A stretch of 64,000 bases of DNA from Marinifilum caeruleilacunae (GCF_013141825.1 NZ_RZNH01000004.1:146132-210131); one strand, 5' to 3'; counted from the first letter of the stretch, positions 16,745 to 25,720 are shown. The notes: generated by a model from the letters alone, not told the origin. A program made the numbers and translations.

Positions 16745-17353
16745 CTACATTTTAATGGATTGAATCACAAAATCAGCAACACGATCGGCCCTCTGCTTTA
16801 GAACTTCCGACACATCATCATTGGAGTACAATATTTCTACGGCTATTGGTCTACTTACAATTGGAAATATGCACAAACTCATAATATTCCATAGCAATTC
16901 CCTGGGATCGATAGGTCTTATTTTGCCTTCATTAATATATTGCTGGATTTGCATCCTGGTTTTCTCTTTGGCTTCAACCACTCCTTCAAATTTCATTAAG
17001 CGTAAAAAGCGATCGGGGTTGGCGCTGGCTTCGCTCAAAACAAAAATTGGAATAAAAGGATACTCAATCAACACATTGTAGTAATGATGACACAGGTTTC
17101 TAATTTTAGTAAACAACTCTGAATCGTCAGCTAAAAAAGAAGCCAAAGGGCCCAATAGTTTGCGAATGGCACCTTCAAAAACCTGTTCGAATAGCTTTTC
17201 TTTGTTCCGGTAATAGTAATGAAGTAATGCTTTATTTATGCCAGCCTCATCAGCAATTTCCTGCATTCTTGCACCCGCTAATCCTTTGGCGGCAAATATT
17301 TTTTTGGCTGCATCAAGGATTTGCTTTTGTGTTTCCTCCGATTTTTCTCTCAT
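16745..17353 (-). CDS. TetR-family repressor of the export operon
   Basis: 202 residues from ATG at 17353. The N-terminal helix-turn-helix reads KKIFAAKGLAGARMQEIADEAGINKALLHYYYRNKEKLFEQVF, classic TetR, followed by a helical ligand-binding domain with no recognised ligand. An in-frame upstream start at 17386 is possible but would put the coding start through the first palindromic operator, so 17353 is preferred. It is the first gene of a seven-gene operon (TetR, TolC, HlyD, two ATPases, two permeases) and sits directly downstream of three copies of a palindrome, so autoregulation with drug-induced release is likely. Confidence 0.93.
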   Translation of the reverse strand: MREKSEETQKQILDAAKKIFAAKGLAGARMQEIADEAGINKALLHYYYRNKEKLFEQVFEGAIRKLLGPLASFLADDSELFTKIRNLCHHYYNVLIEYPFIPIFVLSEASANPDRFLRLMKFEGVVEAKEKTRMQIQQYINEGKIRPIDPRELLWNIMSLCIFPIVSRPIAVEILYSNDDVSEVLKQRADRVADFVIQSIKM

Positions 17354-17364
17354 ATTTATCTTTT

Positions 17365-17380
17365 TTAACCAGTTGGTTAA
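17365..17380. promoter_or_regulatory. TetR operator copy 1
   Basis: Palindrome TTAACCA-GT-TGGTTAA with 7-bp arms, 12 bases upstream of the tetR start. The identical arms recur at 17409 and 17473. Likely site of the TetR protein encoded next to it. Confidence 0.8.
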
Positions 17381-17408
17381 TATCATTTCATAAAATTAAC
17401 CATTTAGT

Positions 17409-17424
17409 TTAACCAAATGGTTAA
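17409..17424. promoter_or_regulatory. TetR operator copy 2
   Basis: Palindrome TTAACCA-AA-TGGTTAA. A half-site TTAACCA with a degenerate second arm lies just before it at 17396, so the site may be extended. Confidence 0.8.
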
Positions 17425-17472
17425 TGCAAATATATGACATTAATTTCTAGCCAAAAAGACTTTTTACATTTT

Positions 17473-17488
17473 TTAACCAAATGGTTAA
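17473..17488. promoter_or_regulatory. TetR operator copy 3
   Basis: Palindrome TTAACCA-AA-TGGTTAA, identical to copy 2 and 64 bases from it, close to the terminator of the upstream FtsX-type gene. Three copies suggest cooperative or looping repression. Confidence 0.75.
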
Positions 17489-17496
17489 AAACAAAA

Positions 17497-17526
17497 AAAA
17501 GAACCCTTAAACAATAGAGTTCTTTT
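17497..17526 (-). terminator. Probable terminator of the FtsX-type permease gene
   Basis: Imperfect stem AAAAGAACCCT / AGAGTTCTTTT with one mismatch, T-run on the minus strand, 17 bases after the stop of the 17543-19966 gene. Confidence 0.6.
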
Positions 17527-17542
17527 CTAAGCATACTTTATA

Positions 17543-19966
17543 CTATTCGTAACGTAACGATTTAATAGGATTTGTATTGGCAACCTTTAGCGAATGCCCG
17601 CTCACTGTAATTACAGCGAGTAATAATGATATCACCAATGCAATAATAAAATAATACCAGGGGAAATCGATTCGATAAACAAAATTCGATAACCATTTGT
17701 GCATCGCATAAAAGCTAATTGGCCAGGCAATTAAATTTGCAAGAATCACACTCACACATAAATTTCTACTAAGCAGCACCACTAAATTCATTTCTGTGCT
17801 ACCCAATACTTTTCTGATTCCAATTTCTTTAACACGTTGTTGCATTTCGAACGAAACCAAACCCAGTAGGCCAAGCAGGGCAATAATGAAAGCCAAAATG
17901 GTAAATGATGTCAAAATATTGGCAACCCTCACCTCACCTTTAAACAAAGTATTGAAATCTTCATCCAGAAAGAAATACTCAAAAGGTTCGCCTTTGGTCA
18001 TTTTCATCCATATTTTTTTCACCATTTTCATACCGCCCATCACATTATCAGGCTTTAACTTCACCAACATATATCTTTGATGGTATTTTGGAGTATAGGT
18101 TAAAAACATGGGTAAAATTTTATCTCTCATCGATTCGAAATGGAAGTTCTTAATGACACCAACAATCTCAATAAGCGTTCTTCCATTTTCCGAAAAGTTT
18201 GGGCGATATACATTCCTACCTATGGCGCAATCGGTGTAGCCTAATGCATGAATCGCTGCTTCGTTTGCAATAAATACAGCAGTGTCGGCCAGTCTATTAC
18301 GATCAAAATTTCTTCCCTCCTTTATTTTCAAATCGAGAAGGTCAATAAAATTCTCATCTACATGCATCAGTCTAAAATTGATCATGTCTTCATTACTTGC
18401 CCCTTCGCGGTACATCGACCAGCCATTTGTTCCTCTTCCAGGAACCATCCCTGAGAAGGATACACTTTCTACTCCCGTATATTTAAAGAGCATTTCTTTA
18501 ATGGTCTCCTTTTCGTCAGCATCGAAAGTATAAGCTCGATCAACCACCATAACTCTCTCTTTTTCAAACCCAAGTTTTTTGGTTTGCATAAAGTCTACCT
18601 GTTCCTTCATTACAAAGGCCGATATTAAAATTCCAATGGCAACAGTAAATTGGAAAACAACCAGAGATGCCCTGATGTTTTTCCCGAGCCTTCCTTTTCG
18701 AACTTCGCCTTTTAGCACACTAATGACTCTAAATCCCGATAAGGATAAAGCTGTATAGGTTCCTGCAAAAATGACTACAAAAACGATTACTCCTGCAACA
18801 AAAAGCAGATATTGAGGTTGCCACAGCAATGTTGATGACAGTTCCTTTTTTGCAATCATATTAAATGATGGCAACATCAATTCAATTAAGAAATAGGAAA
18901 GTATGGCAGCGAAAATTGTCATGATAAAGGTTTCGGCATAGAATTGTATCATTAACATTTCACGACTGCTTCCAAAAACTTTGCGCACGCCAACTTCACC
19001 TGCCCTGGTGTATGATCGTGCAGTAGTAAGATTTAGGAAATTTACACATGCTAATAAAAGAATAAAAAAGGCTATGGCGGAGAAAATGTAAACGTACTTA
19101 ATATCGCTAATGGGCTCTATTTGACCATCGGTTTTTGAGTGCAGGTATATTTTTTCCAGAGGTTCCAGGTAGTAATTAAACTCGTTGCCCATATTTTCCC
19201 ACTCATACACATCAATACCAAGAACGCTTTTCAGTTTTGGCCCCATGTATTTCAGGGTAAAATCTCTGAATTTCGATTCCAGCTCTTTATAATCCGTGCC
19301 AGGCTCCAACAAGAAATAGGCCTGCATGTAATCGCTAAACCAATTGTCATTGTCTTCGGCACTTAGCTTTAGGTTACACACCAAATTGTAATGAAAATGA
19401 GAGTTCACAGGCACATCTTCTACAACACCTGTTACGGTATAGAGCGTCTTTTCTCCCATACGAATCACTTTCCCAAGCGGATTTGCCTCTCCAAAATACT
19501 TGTTGGCTGTGCTTTCGGTCAACACAATATTGCCCGAACCGTACAAGGCAGTTTTTGGATCTCCATAAATAAACGGTCGGTCGAATACCTGGAAGAAAGT
19601 TGAATCGGTTCTCAACAGCTTGTTCTCTACAAACTGTTTATCTTCATAGGTGAATAGTACATTATTCCAGAAATGTGTGCGAACCGCATACTTCACTTCA
19701 GGAAAATCTGCTTGTGCTGTAGGCGAGAAAGGCGCACAAATCGTATTCCCTTCAAATCTTCTTTCGCCCATCTTCATTTTTACTGCAACACGATAGATAT
19801 CCTCAGACTTAGTATAGAACTTGTCGTAACTTAATTCATCCTGAACAAAAAGATAGATCAGGAATACACAAGCCAACCCGATAGCTAAACCAACTACATT
19901 GATAAAGGAATAGCCTTTATACTTTTTCATGTTGCGAAAGGCAACCTTAAAAAAATTCAGAATCAT
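17543..19966 (-). CDS. FtsX/MacB-type ABC transporter permease
   Basis: 807 residues from ATG at 19966; an in-frame TTG at 20002 would add 12. Two repeats of a MacB-like periplasmic core domain (about 20-240 and 440-650) each followed by FtsX helices; membrane segments include NVVGLAIGLACVFLIYLFV, IFSAIAFFILLLACVNFLNLTTARS and FTILAFIIALLGLLGLVSF. The motif ARSYTRAGEVGVRKVFGSSR and its second copy EIGIRKVLGSTEMNLV mark the family. No ATPase gene is adjacent. These large permeases in Bacteroidota are usually linked to lipoprotein or peptide export, but the substrate is unknown. The gene is single, with terminators on both sides. Confidence 0.88.
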   Translation of the reverse strand: MILNFFKVAFRNMKKYKGYSFINVVGLAIGLACVFLIYLFVQDELSYDKFYTKSEDIYRVAVKMKMGERRFEGNTICAPFSPTAQADFPEVKYAVRTHFWNNVLFTYEDKQFVENKLLRTDSTFFQVFDRPFIYGDPKTALYGSGNIVLTESTANKYFGEANPLGKVIRMGEKTLYTVTGVVEDVPVNSHFHYNLVCNLKLSAEDNDNWFSDYMQAYFLLEPGTDYKELESKFRDFTLKYMGPKLKSVLGIDVYEWENMGNEFNYYLEPLEKIYLHSKTDGQIEPISDIKYVYIFSAIAFFILLLACVNFLNLTTARSYTRAGEVGVRKVFGSSREMLMIQFYAETFIMTIFAAILSYFLIELMLPSFNMIAKKELSSTLLWQPQYLLFVAGVIVFVVIFAGTYTALSLSGFRVISVLKGEVRKGRLGKNIRASLVVFQFTVAIGILISAFVMKEQVDFMQTKKLGFEKERVMVVDRAYTFDADEKETIKEMLFKYTGVESVSFSGMVPGRGTNGWSMYREGASNEDMINFRLMHVDENFIDLLDLKIKEGRNFDRNRLADTAVFIANEAAIHALGYTDCAIGRNVYRPNFSENGRTLIEIVGVIKNFHFESMRDKILPMFLTYTPKYHQRYMLVKLKPDNVMGGMKMVKKIWMKMTKGEPFEYFFLDEDFNTLFKGEVRVANILTSFTILAFIIALLGLLGLVSFEMQQRVKEIGIRKVLGSTEMNLVVLLSRNLCVSVILANLIAWPISFYAMHKWLSNFVYRIDFPWYYFIIALVISLLLAVITVSGHSLKVANTNPIKSLRYE

Positions 19967-20112
19967 CACACTAAGATTAAGGTTATGACAATTCACAATC
20001 AATCAACATGCCACCCATCATACCGCACTCATTATCTGAACATTGAGAATAATCGCAAATAATCTCACATGTCCATTAACGAACACTTCATTTTCAATTA
20101 CGGACAAAAAAA

Positions 20113-20134
20113 GAGGGATGCTTTCGCGTCCCTC
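20113..20134 (-). terminator. Intrinsic terminator of the DUF1015 gene
   Basis: Stem GAGGGATGC / GCGTCCCTC with loop TTTC (one mismatch), T-run on the minus strand. It lies 25 bases after the DUF1015 stop. Confidence 0.85.
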
Positions 20135-20158
20135 TCCCAAATATAGTATTGACTTTTA

Positions 20159-21409
20159 TTAGTCTAATTTGTGAATTAACAAACCTGAACGAAGCTTAGG
20201 CTCGAACCAAGTTGTTTTTGGAGGCATGATGTTACCAGTGTCAGCAATATCAATTAACTGTTGCATAGATACAGCGTACAATGCAAATGCTGCTTTCATA
20301 TCACCATTGTCAACACGTTTTTTCAACTCACCTAATCCACGGATACCACCAACGAATTCTGCACGTGTAGTCGTACGAAGATCTTTAATATCAAGTAAGT
20401 TATCCAATACGTGGTTAGAAAGGATGGTTACGTCAAGAACACCAATTGGATCTTTATCATCGTAAGTTCCTTCTTTAGCATTCATTTTGTACCACTTTCC
20501 TTCTAAATACATAGAGAATTCGTGAAGTTTAGCTGGCTTGTAAATCTCTTCGCCCATGCACTCTACTTCGAAAGTTCCTTCTAGCTTTGCCAAGAACTCT
20601 TCTGCAGTCATACCATTCAAATCCTTTACTACACGGTTGTAGTCAATAATTTTCAGTTGGTTATCTGGGAAGTGAACTGCCATAAAGTAGTTGTACTCTT
20701 CGTCGCCAGTGTGGTTTGGATTCTTAGCAGCGAACTCATCACCAATACGAGCAGCAGCAGCTGTTCTGTGGTGACCATCAGCTACGTATGTTGCAGGAAC
20801 TTTAGTTGCGAACAACTCTTCCAACTCTTTGTTTGTAGCTGCATCGTTTACTGGCCAAAAATGGTGACCGAAACCATCTTCTGCAACGAAATCGTAAGTA
20901 GCTTCTTCGTTTTTAACGATGTTTTCAACAATAGCATCGATTTCAGGCACTGCTTTGTACGAGAAGAATACTGGCTCTAAGTTAGCCTTAGTGTAACGAG
21001 TTAAGATCATACGATCTTCTTCTTTGTCTGGACGAGTTAACTCGTGCTTTTTAATTACACCTGTTTTGTAATCTTCACAAGCAGCGTTAGCAACGATACC
21101 GTACTGCGTACGACCGTCCATTGTTTGAGCATAGATGTAGAATTTAGCTTCTTCATCTTGCTTCAACCAACCTTTTTCTTGCCACAAGTTGAAGTTTGAA
21201 ACTGATTTTTCATATACTTCTTCAGAGTGAACATCAGTTCCAGCAGGACAATCAATCTCTGCTCTTGTAATGTGTAATAAAGAACAATCTTTACCTTCAG
21301 CCATTTGAGCAGCCTCTTCTGAATTCATTACGTCGTATGGAAGACATGCTAAATCCTTAGCGATATCTTTAGTAGGGCGCAAGCCTCTGAATGGTTTTAC
21401 TATAGCCAT
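20159..21409 (-). CDS. DUF1015 family protein of the serine biosynthesis cluster
   Basis: 416 residues. The conserved core (AIVKPFRGLRPT start, PPYDV-like CLPYDVMNSEEA, ADGHHRTAAA, TILSNHVLDNLL) identifies DUF1015, a widespread family without an assigned reaction that is commonly found beside serA and serC in Bacteroidota. YVADGHHRTAAAARIG looks like a ligand or catalytic loop with two adjacent His. No signal peptide, so cytoplasmic. It follows the serA gene on the same strand but is now separated from it by the 452-base inverted-repeat element. A terminator closes the unit. Confidence 0.85.
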   Translation of the reverse strand: MAIVKPFRGLRPTKDIAKDLACLPYDVMNSEEAAQMAEGKDCSLLHITRAEIDCPAGTDVHSEEVYEKSVSNFNLWQEKGWLKQDEEAKFYIYAQTMDGRTQYGIVANAACEDYKTGVIKKHELTRPDKEEDRMILTRYTKANLEPVFFSYKAVPEIDAIVENIVKNEEATYDFVAEDGFGHHFWPVNDAATNKELEELFATKVPATYVADGHHRTAAAARIGDEFAAKNPNHTGDEEYNYFMAVHFPDNQLKIIDYNRVVKDLNGMTAEEFLAKLEGTFEVECMGEEIYKPAKLHEFSMYLEGKWYKMNAKEGTYDDKDPIGVLDVTILSNHVLDNLLDIKDLRTTTRAEFVGGIRGLGELKKRVDNGDMKAAFALYAVSMQQLIDIADTGNIMPPKTTWFEPKLRSGLLIHKLD

Positions 21410-21455
21410 CGTTAATATGTTTTTGTTGTGTTGTTAATTTTTGTGTTTACCTATC

Positions 21456-21485
21456 TGTGAATTAGTGATTTCGTGAATTTGTAAT
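21456..21485 (+). repeat. Left inverted repeat of the four-helix-bundle cassette
   Basis: Reverse complement begins ATTACAAATTCAC and continues with AAATCAC units. Pairs with 21878-21907 at 26 of 30 positions. The inner edge is 4 bases from the gene stop. Confidence 0.75.
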
Positions 21486-21489
21486 ATTG

Positions 21490-21855
21490 TTATTTAGATT
21501 CCAGTTTCTTCTCCAAATATTTCTTATAACCCGATGCCATTTTAGACAAATCAGTTAATATTTTTCGAATCTCATCATACTGATTTTGATCAATATATTT
21601 CTGTTGCAATGCTATTTCAGAACACACCAAACATTCACGAATAGAACCTTTTGATGTTTTCAGATATTTTAAAGACAAGGGTATTGTCTCCCCATATCCC
21701 TCTCCAATATTTAAAGCAACAGAATTTGCAGCTCTTCTATATTGATTTGTTAAACCAAACCTCTCATCATTTGGAAAGTGTTTCGTTTGGTTATAAACCA
21801 TTTTAATCATTTCCAATGATTTCTGATAAAGATCTAATTTTTCAAAATCAAACAT
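21490..21855 (-). CDS. Four helix bundle protein (23S rRNA intervening-sequence / S23 family)
   Basis: 121 residues, all helical: FEKLDLYQKSLEMIKMVY, then LTNQYRRAANSVALNIGEGYG, then KYLKTSKGSIRECLVCSEIA, then a C-terminal helix with a Lys-rich tail. The RRAANSVALNIGEG segment is the family hallmark. Relatives are encoded within intervening sequences of 23S rRNA genes or alone; Avd of diversity-generating retroelements shares the fold. They bind nucleic acid but a general function is not established. Here it is free-standing, flanked by inverted repeats and lodged in a serine biosynthesis operon on the same strand. Confidence 0.9.
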   Translation of the reverse strand: MFDFEKLDLYQKSLEMIKMVYNQTKHFPNDERFGLTNQYRRAANSVALNIGEGYGETIPLSLKYLKTSKGSIRECLVCSEIALQQKYIDQNQYDEIRKILTDLSKMASGYKKYLEKKLESK

Positions 21856-21877
21856 TTAATAGCTGTAAACTCCCAAA

Positions 21878-21907
21878 ATTACAAATTCACTAAATCACAA
21901 AATCACG
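21878..21907 (+). repeat. Right inverted repeat of the four-helix-bundle cassette
   Basis: Reads ATTACAAATTCAC, TAAATCAC, AAAATCAC, showing an internal roughly 8-base repeat (AAATCAC). It ends two bases before the serA stop codon. Confidence 0.75.
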
Positions 21908-21909
21908 AT

Positions 21910-22830
21910 CTAGTTTACTTTAAAAGTTGTATCTCCTTTTTCGATACAGTTCACAATTTGGTTTGCACCAGCAATACCAGCATTGATATTTGCTTCGGCA
22001 GTTTGTGCACCCATCTTTTTAGGTGTAAAGAAGAAGCGGCCGTCAAATTTAGCAGCAATCTCATCTTTACAATCAGGAGCGATATCAGAAATGTAAGCGA
22101 AATCTTTGCGATCTTCCATTAATTTCATCAATCCTTCTTCATCAATCACCTCTTTACGAGCTGTGTTTACAAGGATACCCCCTTCTGGCATCTTGTTCAA
22201 CAAGTCATAATTGATTGATTTTTTAGTCTTATCGTTAGCAGGAATATGCAAAGAAATATAGTTACATGTGCTATATAATTCTTCTACAGATTCTACTACT
22301 TTCACACCATCAGCTTCGATTGCTTCTTTGGCAACAAATGGATCGAAAGCAAGAACTTCCATTCCAAAGCCTTTCGCAATTTCGCCAACGTAACGACCTA
22401 CGTTACCATATGCATGGATACCGATTTTTTTCCCTCTAAGCTCAACACCAGCTTTTCCATTGTAACCGTTTCTTGCTAAGAATACCATCATTCCTAACAC
22501 CAACTCAGCAACAGCGTTTGAGTTCTGTCCTGGAGTGTTCATTGCTACAATTCCTTTTTCAGTACAAGCTTCAAGGTCGATATTATCGTATCCGGCACCT
22601 GCACGAACGATAACCTTAAGATTTTTAGCAGCTTCAACAACTTCACGTGTTGCTTTATCGCTTCGGATAATCATAGCATCCACGTCAGCTACAGCAGCCA
22701 ATAGATCAGCCTTATCAGTATAAGATTCCAACAAAGCCAACTCGTAACCTGCGCCTTCCACAACTTCTCTGATACCATTAACGGCGGCAGGAGCAAAAGG
22801 CTTTTCGGTTGCAATTAATACTTTTGTCAT
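21910..22830 (-). CDS. serA: D-3-phosphoglycerate dehydrogenase
   Basis: Oxidises 3-phosphoglycerate to 3-phosphohydroxypyruvate with NAD+, the first step of serine biosynthesis. 306 residues, the short form without an ACT regulatory domain. The NAD-binding loop is GKKIGIHAYGNVGRYVGE; the catalytic Arg lies in NTARKEVIDEEGL; VRAGAGYDNID and NTPGQNSNAVAELVLGMM are conserved family blocks. In the position of the catalytic His there is a KKMGAQTAEA segment, as in several Bacteroidota enzymes I recall. Downstream of serC on the same strand. The C-terminus (KGDTTFKVN) looks complete despite the inverted repeat two bases after it. Confidence 0.94.
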   Translation of the reverse strand: MTKVLIATEKPFAPAAVNGIREVVEGAGYELALLESYTDKADLLAAVADVDAMIIRSDKATREVVEAAKNLKVIVRAGAGYDNIDLEACTEKGIVAMNTPGQNSNAVAELVLGMMVFLARNGYNGKAGVELRGKKIGIHAYGNVGRYVGEIAKGFGMEVLAFDPFVAKEAIEADGVKVVESVEELYSTCNYISLHIPANDKTKKSINYDLLNKMPEGGILVNTARKEVIDEEGLMKLMEDRKDFAYISDIAPDCKDEIAAKFDGRFFFTPKKMGAQTAEANINAGIAGANQIVNCIEKGDTTFKVN

Positions 22831-22936
22831 TTTATTTGAAATTTTTAATTAAAAAAATAAAATGTCATTGCCAGCCAAATCGAAGTAATTACATAGAATT
22901 ACTTTAGTCGTTCCTCATGCATTTGAATGACGAAAA

Positions 22937-22964
22937 GCAGGATGTCAGATAACCTCTATCCTGC
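22937..22964 (-). terminator. Terminator after serC
   Basis: Stem GCAGGAT / ATCCTGC with a 14-base loop and TTTTCG on the minus strand. It may attenuate read-through from serC into serA, since about 105 bases then precede the serA start. Confidence 0.65.
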
Positions 22965-22978
22965 CATTCAAGAATATA

Positions 22979-24055
22979 TTATTTTACGTGCATTGCTTCA
23001 AATTCCTTCATGCAGTCAACAAGAGCTTGTACACTTGCTTTTGGTAAAGCATTGTATGTAGAAGCACGGAAACCACCTACTGAACGGTGACCTTTAATTC
23101 CAGACATGCCTTTAGAAGTAGCAAATTCGAAGAAGTCTTTTTCCAATTCTTTGTACTCATCAGCCATTATAAAGCAGATGTTCATTAAAGAACGATCTTC
23201 TTTATTAACAACAGTACCTTTGAACATTGGGTTACGATCGATTTCATCGTAAAGAACTGCAGCTTTTTCTTCGTTCATTTTTTGCATTGCTGCAACACCA
23301 CCTTGTTCTTTGATCCACTTCAAAGTTTGAAGAGCAGCAAATACTGGAACTACAGGAGGAGTATTGAACATAGATTCACCTTTAATGTGAGTTCTGTAAT
23401 CCAACATTGTAGGAATCTGACGATCAACTTTACCTAAAATTTCATCTTTAACAATCACAAAAGTAACACCTGCAGGAGCAAGGTTCTTTTGAGCACCACC
23501 ATAAATTAATGCATATTTAGATACATCAACCGGACGAGAGAAAATATCAGAAGACATATCAGCTACCAAAGGAACATTGATATCCATATCTTCTTTAATT
23601 TCTGTACCATAAATGGTATTGTTGGTAGTAATGTGGAAATAATCCGCATCAGCAGGAATTTCATATCCTTTTGGAATGTAATTGTAAATTGCCTCTTTTG
23701 AAGATGCTACTTCTACAACTTCACCAAAAAGGTTAGCCTCTTTTTGAGCTTTGTTCGCCCAGGCACCTGTATTAAGGTAAGCTGCTTTTTTCCCCATCAA
23801 GTTGTAAGGAATCATGCAGAACTGAGTTGATGCACCACCACCAACAAATAATACTGAGTATCCTTCAGGAATGCTCAATAATTCTTTGAACAATGCGATA
23901 GCTTCATCCATAACTGCAACAAACTCTTTGCTACGGTGAGAAACTTCCATTACAGAAAGTCCTGTACCAGCAAAATTTTTGATAGCTTCAGCAGTTTTTT
24001 CTACTGTAAAATCTGGAAGGATTGAAGGGCCTGCAGAAAAGTTGTGTACTTTCAT
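22979..24055 (-). CDS. serC: Phosphoserine aminotransferase
   Basis: PLP enzyme converting 3-phosphohydroxypyruvate and glutamate to phosphoserine; also used in pyridoxal phosphate synthesis. 358 residues, normal length. Landmarks: [11 protein letters not shown] start, [15 protein letters not shown] phosphate cup, the PLP Lys in [15 protein letters not shown], and [15 protein letters not shown] at the C-terminus that binds the substrate phosphate. First gene of the serine cluster, preceded by a long leader with a candidate promoter at 24387-24394. No serB was seen in this window. Confidence 0.96.
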   Translation of the reverse strand: MKVHNFSAGPSILPDFTVEKTAEAIKNFAGTGLSVMEVSHRSKEFVAVMDEAIALFKELLSIPEGYSVLFVGGGASTQFCMIPYNLMGKKAAYLNTGAWANKAQKEANLFGEVVEVASSKEAIYNYIPKGYEIPADADYFHITTNNTIYGTEIKEDMDINVPLVADMSSDIFSRPVDVSKYALIYGGAQKNLAPAGVTFVIVKDEILGKVDRQIPTMLDYRTHIKGESMFNTPPVVPVFAALQTLKWIKEQGGVAAMQKMNEEKAAVLYDEIDRNPMFKGTVVNKEDRSLMNICFIMADEYKELEKDFFEFATSKGMSGIKGHRSVGGFRASTYNALPKASVQALVDCMKEFEAMHVK

Positions 24056-24433
24056 TTTTTCAAACGTTTTAAATTTTTGTATTATTCCATATCCTGAGGC
24101 AAATTTGCAAATAAAAATTTATTTAGAAATGATTTTAGTTCTTAATTTCTATGTTTTTCAACAAAAAAATAATCATTTCCACCCCCTTCGTATAGATTAA
24201 TATTTACAGTCTGAAAAACAGCAATTTAACCCACAGAAAACATTTTGATTTTGTTCTCTTTTTAATCAATTTGGTGGCAATTTTTCCAATTCCGGATACA
24301 TTCTGAATGGACAACGTGAGATTTATCACCCAAGGAAAGATCAAAAACTGTCAGATTTACCTCCTCACCTGCTCAAAAGAGAGAAACAAATGTAAGAATT
24401 TATGTTAGAACTCTCTTTGTATTTTCACAAAAA
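24056..24433 (-). other. Long leader and upstream region of serC
   Basis: About 380 bases without a gene. If the -7 box at 24387-24394 is used, the serC 5' untranslated region would be about 320 bases, long enough for a regulatory RNA. A small hairpin with GTGA/TCAC arms is present near 24320, but I could not match it to a known riboswitch. Confidence 0.35.
24387..24394 (-). promoter_or_regulatory. Candidate -7 promoter box for serC
   Basis: Minus-strand TACATTTG, a perfect match to the Bacteroidetes -7 consensus TAnnTTTG. No convincing -33 element was identified. Confidence 0.5.
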
Positions 24434-24461
24434 AAGCAGATACTTTTAAAAGTACCTGCTT
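24434..24461 (-). terminator. Intrinsic terminator of gcvT
   Basis: Long stem AAGCAG(A)TACTTTTAAAAGTA(C)CTGCTT with a T-run on the minus strand, 21 bases after the gcvT stop. Confidence 0.85.
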
Positions 24462-24482
24462 CAAATATTTTAGGACTGATCT

Positions 24483-25586
24483 TTATCCTTTATAGAAAGG
24501 GATCTTCACAATTTTTGCTTTCAATGCTTTTTTACGAACACGGATGAAGATTTCTGTATCGGCTTTGTAAAATCCTTCTTTTACATATCCCATACCAATT
24601 GCTTTATCAACCATTGGAGCCATTGTACCAGAAGTTACTTCTCCAATTTCGTTTCCTTCAGCATCTTCAATCTTGTAACCCTGGCGAGGAATACCTCTGT
24701 CAATCATTTCGAAACCTTTTAATCTGCGCTTAGGTTTTTCTTCTTTTTGCTTTTCGAAGAAATCACGATCGATAAAATCGTTTCCTTCAACAAATTTTGT
24801 AATCCAACCCAAACCAGCTTCAATTGGTGTGTGATTGTCATCGATATCGTTACCATACAAACAGAAACCAACTTCTAGTCTTAAGGTATCGCGGGCAGCT
24901 AAACCAATAGGCTGAAGACCGAATTCTTTTCCTGCTTCCATTACCGCATTCCAAAGTTTCTCACCATCATCGTTTGCTACATAAATTTCACATCCGCCAG
25001 ATCCGGTATAACCAGTTGTAGAAAAAATTGCATTTTCGATTCCTGCAACAGTTGCTTTTTTGAATGTGTAGTATTCCATATCTTCAACAGGAACATCAAC
25101 AATTTTTTGCATTGCCTTAAGTGCCAATGGGCCTTGAACTGCAAGCTGGCAAATTTCATCAGAAGCGTTGTACAACTCCTTGCCTACTTCCAATCCCATT
25201 TCTTCAGCATTTTTACAACACCAGTTCCAGTCTTTTTCAATATTAGCAGCATTAACTACCAAAAGATAGGTTTCTTCGTCAATTCTGTACACCAACAAAT
25301 CGTCAACGATTCCACCTTCTCCGTTAGGAAAACAGCTGTATTGAACTTTACCATCAGATAAAGCTGCAACATCATTGGTTGTTAGTTTTTGAACAAAGCT
25401 AAAAGCTTTAGGGCCTTTAACCCAAAATTCTCCCATATGTGAAACATCGAAAACACCTAATTTTTCGCGAACACAAACGTGCTCATCTTTTACTCCGGTG
25501 TACTCAATTGGCATGCTATAGCCTGCAAATGGTGCCATTTTTGCACCTAGTTCTTCATGAAAACTAGTGAAAGCTGTTCTTTTCAT
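24483..25586 (-). CDS. gcvT: Aminomethyltransferase, glycine cleavage system T protein
   Basis: Transfers the methylene group from the aminomethyl-lipoyl H protein to tetrahydrofolate, releasing ammonia. 367 residues, normal for GcvT. Visible: [27 protein letters not shown], the folate-binding Asp region ([16 protein letters not shown]), [35 protein letters not shown] and the C-terminal barrel. The H and P proteins are not adjacent, so the system is split in this genome. A -7 box lies at 25679-25686. Confidence 0.96.
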   Translation of the reverse strand: MKRTAFTSFHEELGAKMAPFAGYSMPIEYTGVKDEHVCVREKLGVFDVSHMGEFWVKGPKAFSFVQKLTTNDVAALSDGKVQYSCFPNGEGGIVDDLLVYRIDEETYLLVVNAANIEKDWNWCCKNAEEMGLEVGKELYNASDEICQLAVQGPLALKAMQKIVDVPVEDMEYYTFKKATVAGIENAIFSTTGYTGSGGCEIYVANDDGEKLWNAVMEAGKEFGLQPIGLAARDTLRLEVGFCLYGNDIDDNHTPIEAGLGWITKFVEGNDFIDRDFFEKQKEEKPKRRLKGFEMIDRGIPRQGYKIEDAEGNEIGEVTSGTMAPMVDKAIGMGYVKEGFYKADTEIFIRVRKKALKAKIVKIPFYKG

Positions 25587-25678
25587 TGTATTTTGTATTT
25601 AGGGCAATCGGTACTAATTTTATTAGTAAATCGAATACCTAAGAAAAAATGTGAATTATGTATGTGTTATTGTTAGTG

Positions 25679-25686
25679 CAAATGTA
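25679..25686 (-). promoter_or_regulatory. Candidate -7 promoter box for gcvT
   Basis: Minus-strand TACATTTG, perfect match to TAnnTTTG, about 90 bases upstream of the gcvT start. The leader is too short for a tandem glycine riboswitch. Confidence 0.5.
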
Positions 25687-25720
25687 GAAAATTTTCTTAG
25701 ATAACAACCGAATCCGTAAA

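Larger units (their letters stand above)
21456..21907. mobile_element. Inverted-repeat-bounded cassette carrying a four-helix-bundle gene
   Basis: A 452-base unit whose ends are 30-base inverted repeats (21456-21485 and 21878-21907) with 26 of 30 positions matching, including 13 identical bases at the inner edges. It holds one gene and almost nothing else, and lies between serA and the DUF1015 gene, two bases from the serA stop. That layout suggests mobility or past insertion. No transposase and no clear target duplication were seen. Confidence 0.55.

Noticed and set aside
16745-17386. Longer tetR start at 17386
   Set aside because: It would run through the first operator palindrome. The TetR family begins close to MREKSEETQKQ, which starts at 17353.
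21490-21855. 23S rRNA intervening sequence
   Set aside because: The protein family is typical of such insertions, but the flanking genes are protein-coding and no rRNA sequence is visible.
25587-25720. Glycine riboswitch upstream of gcvT
   Set aside because: The gap is only 134 bases and shows no tandem aptamer motifs. A plain -7 box explains it.
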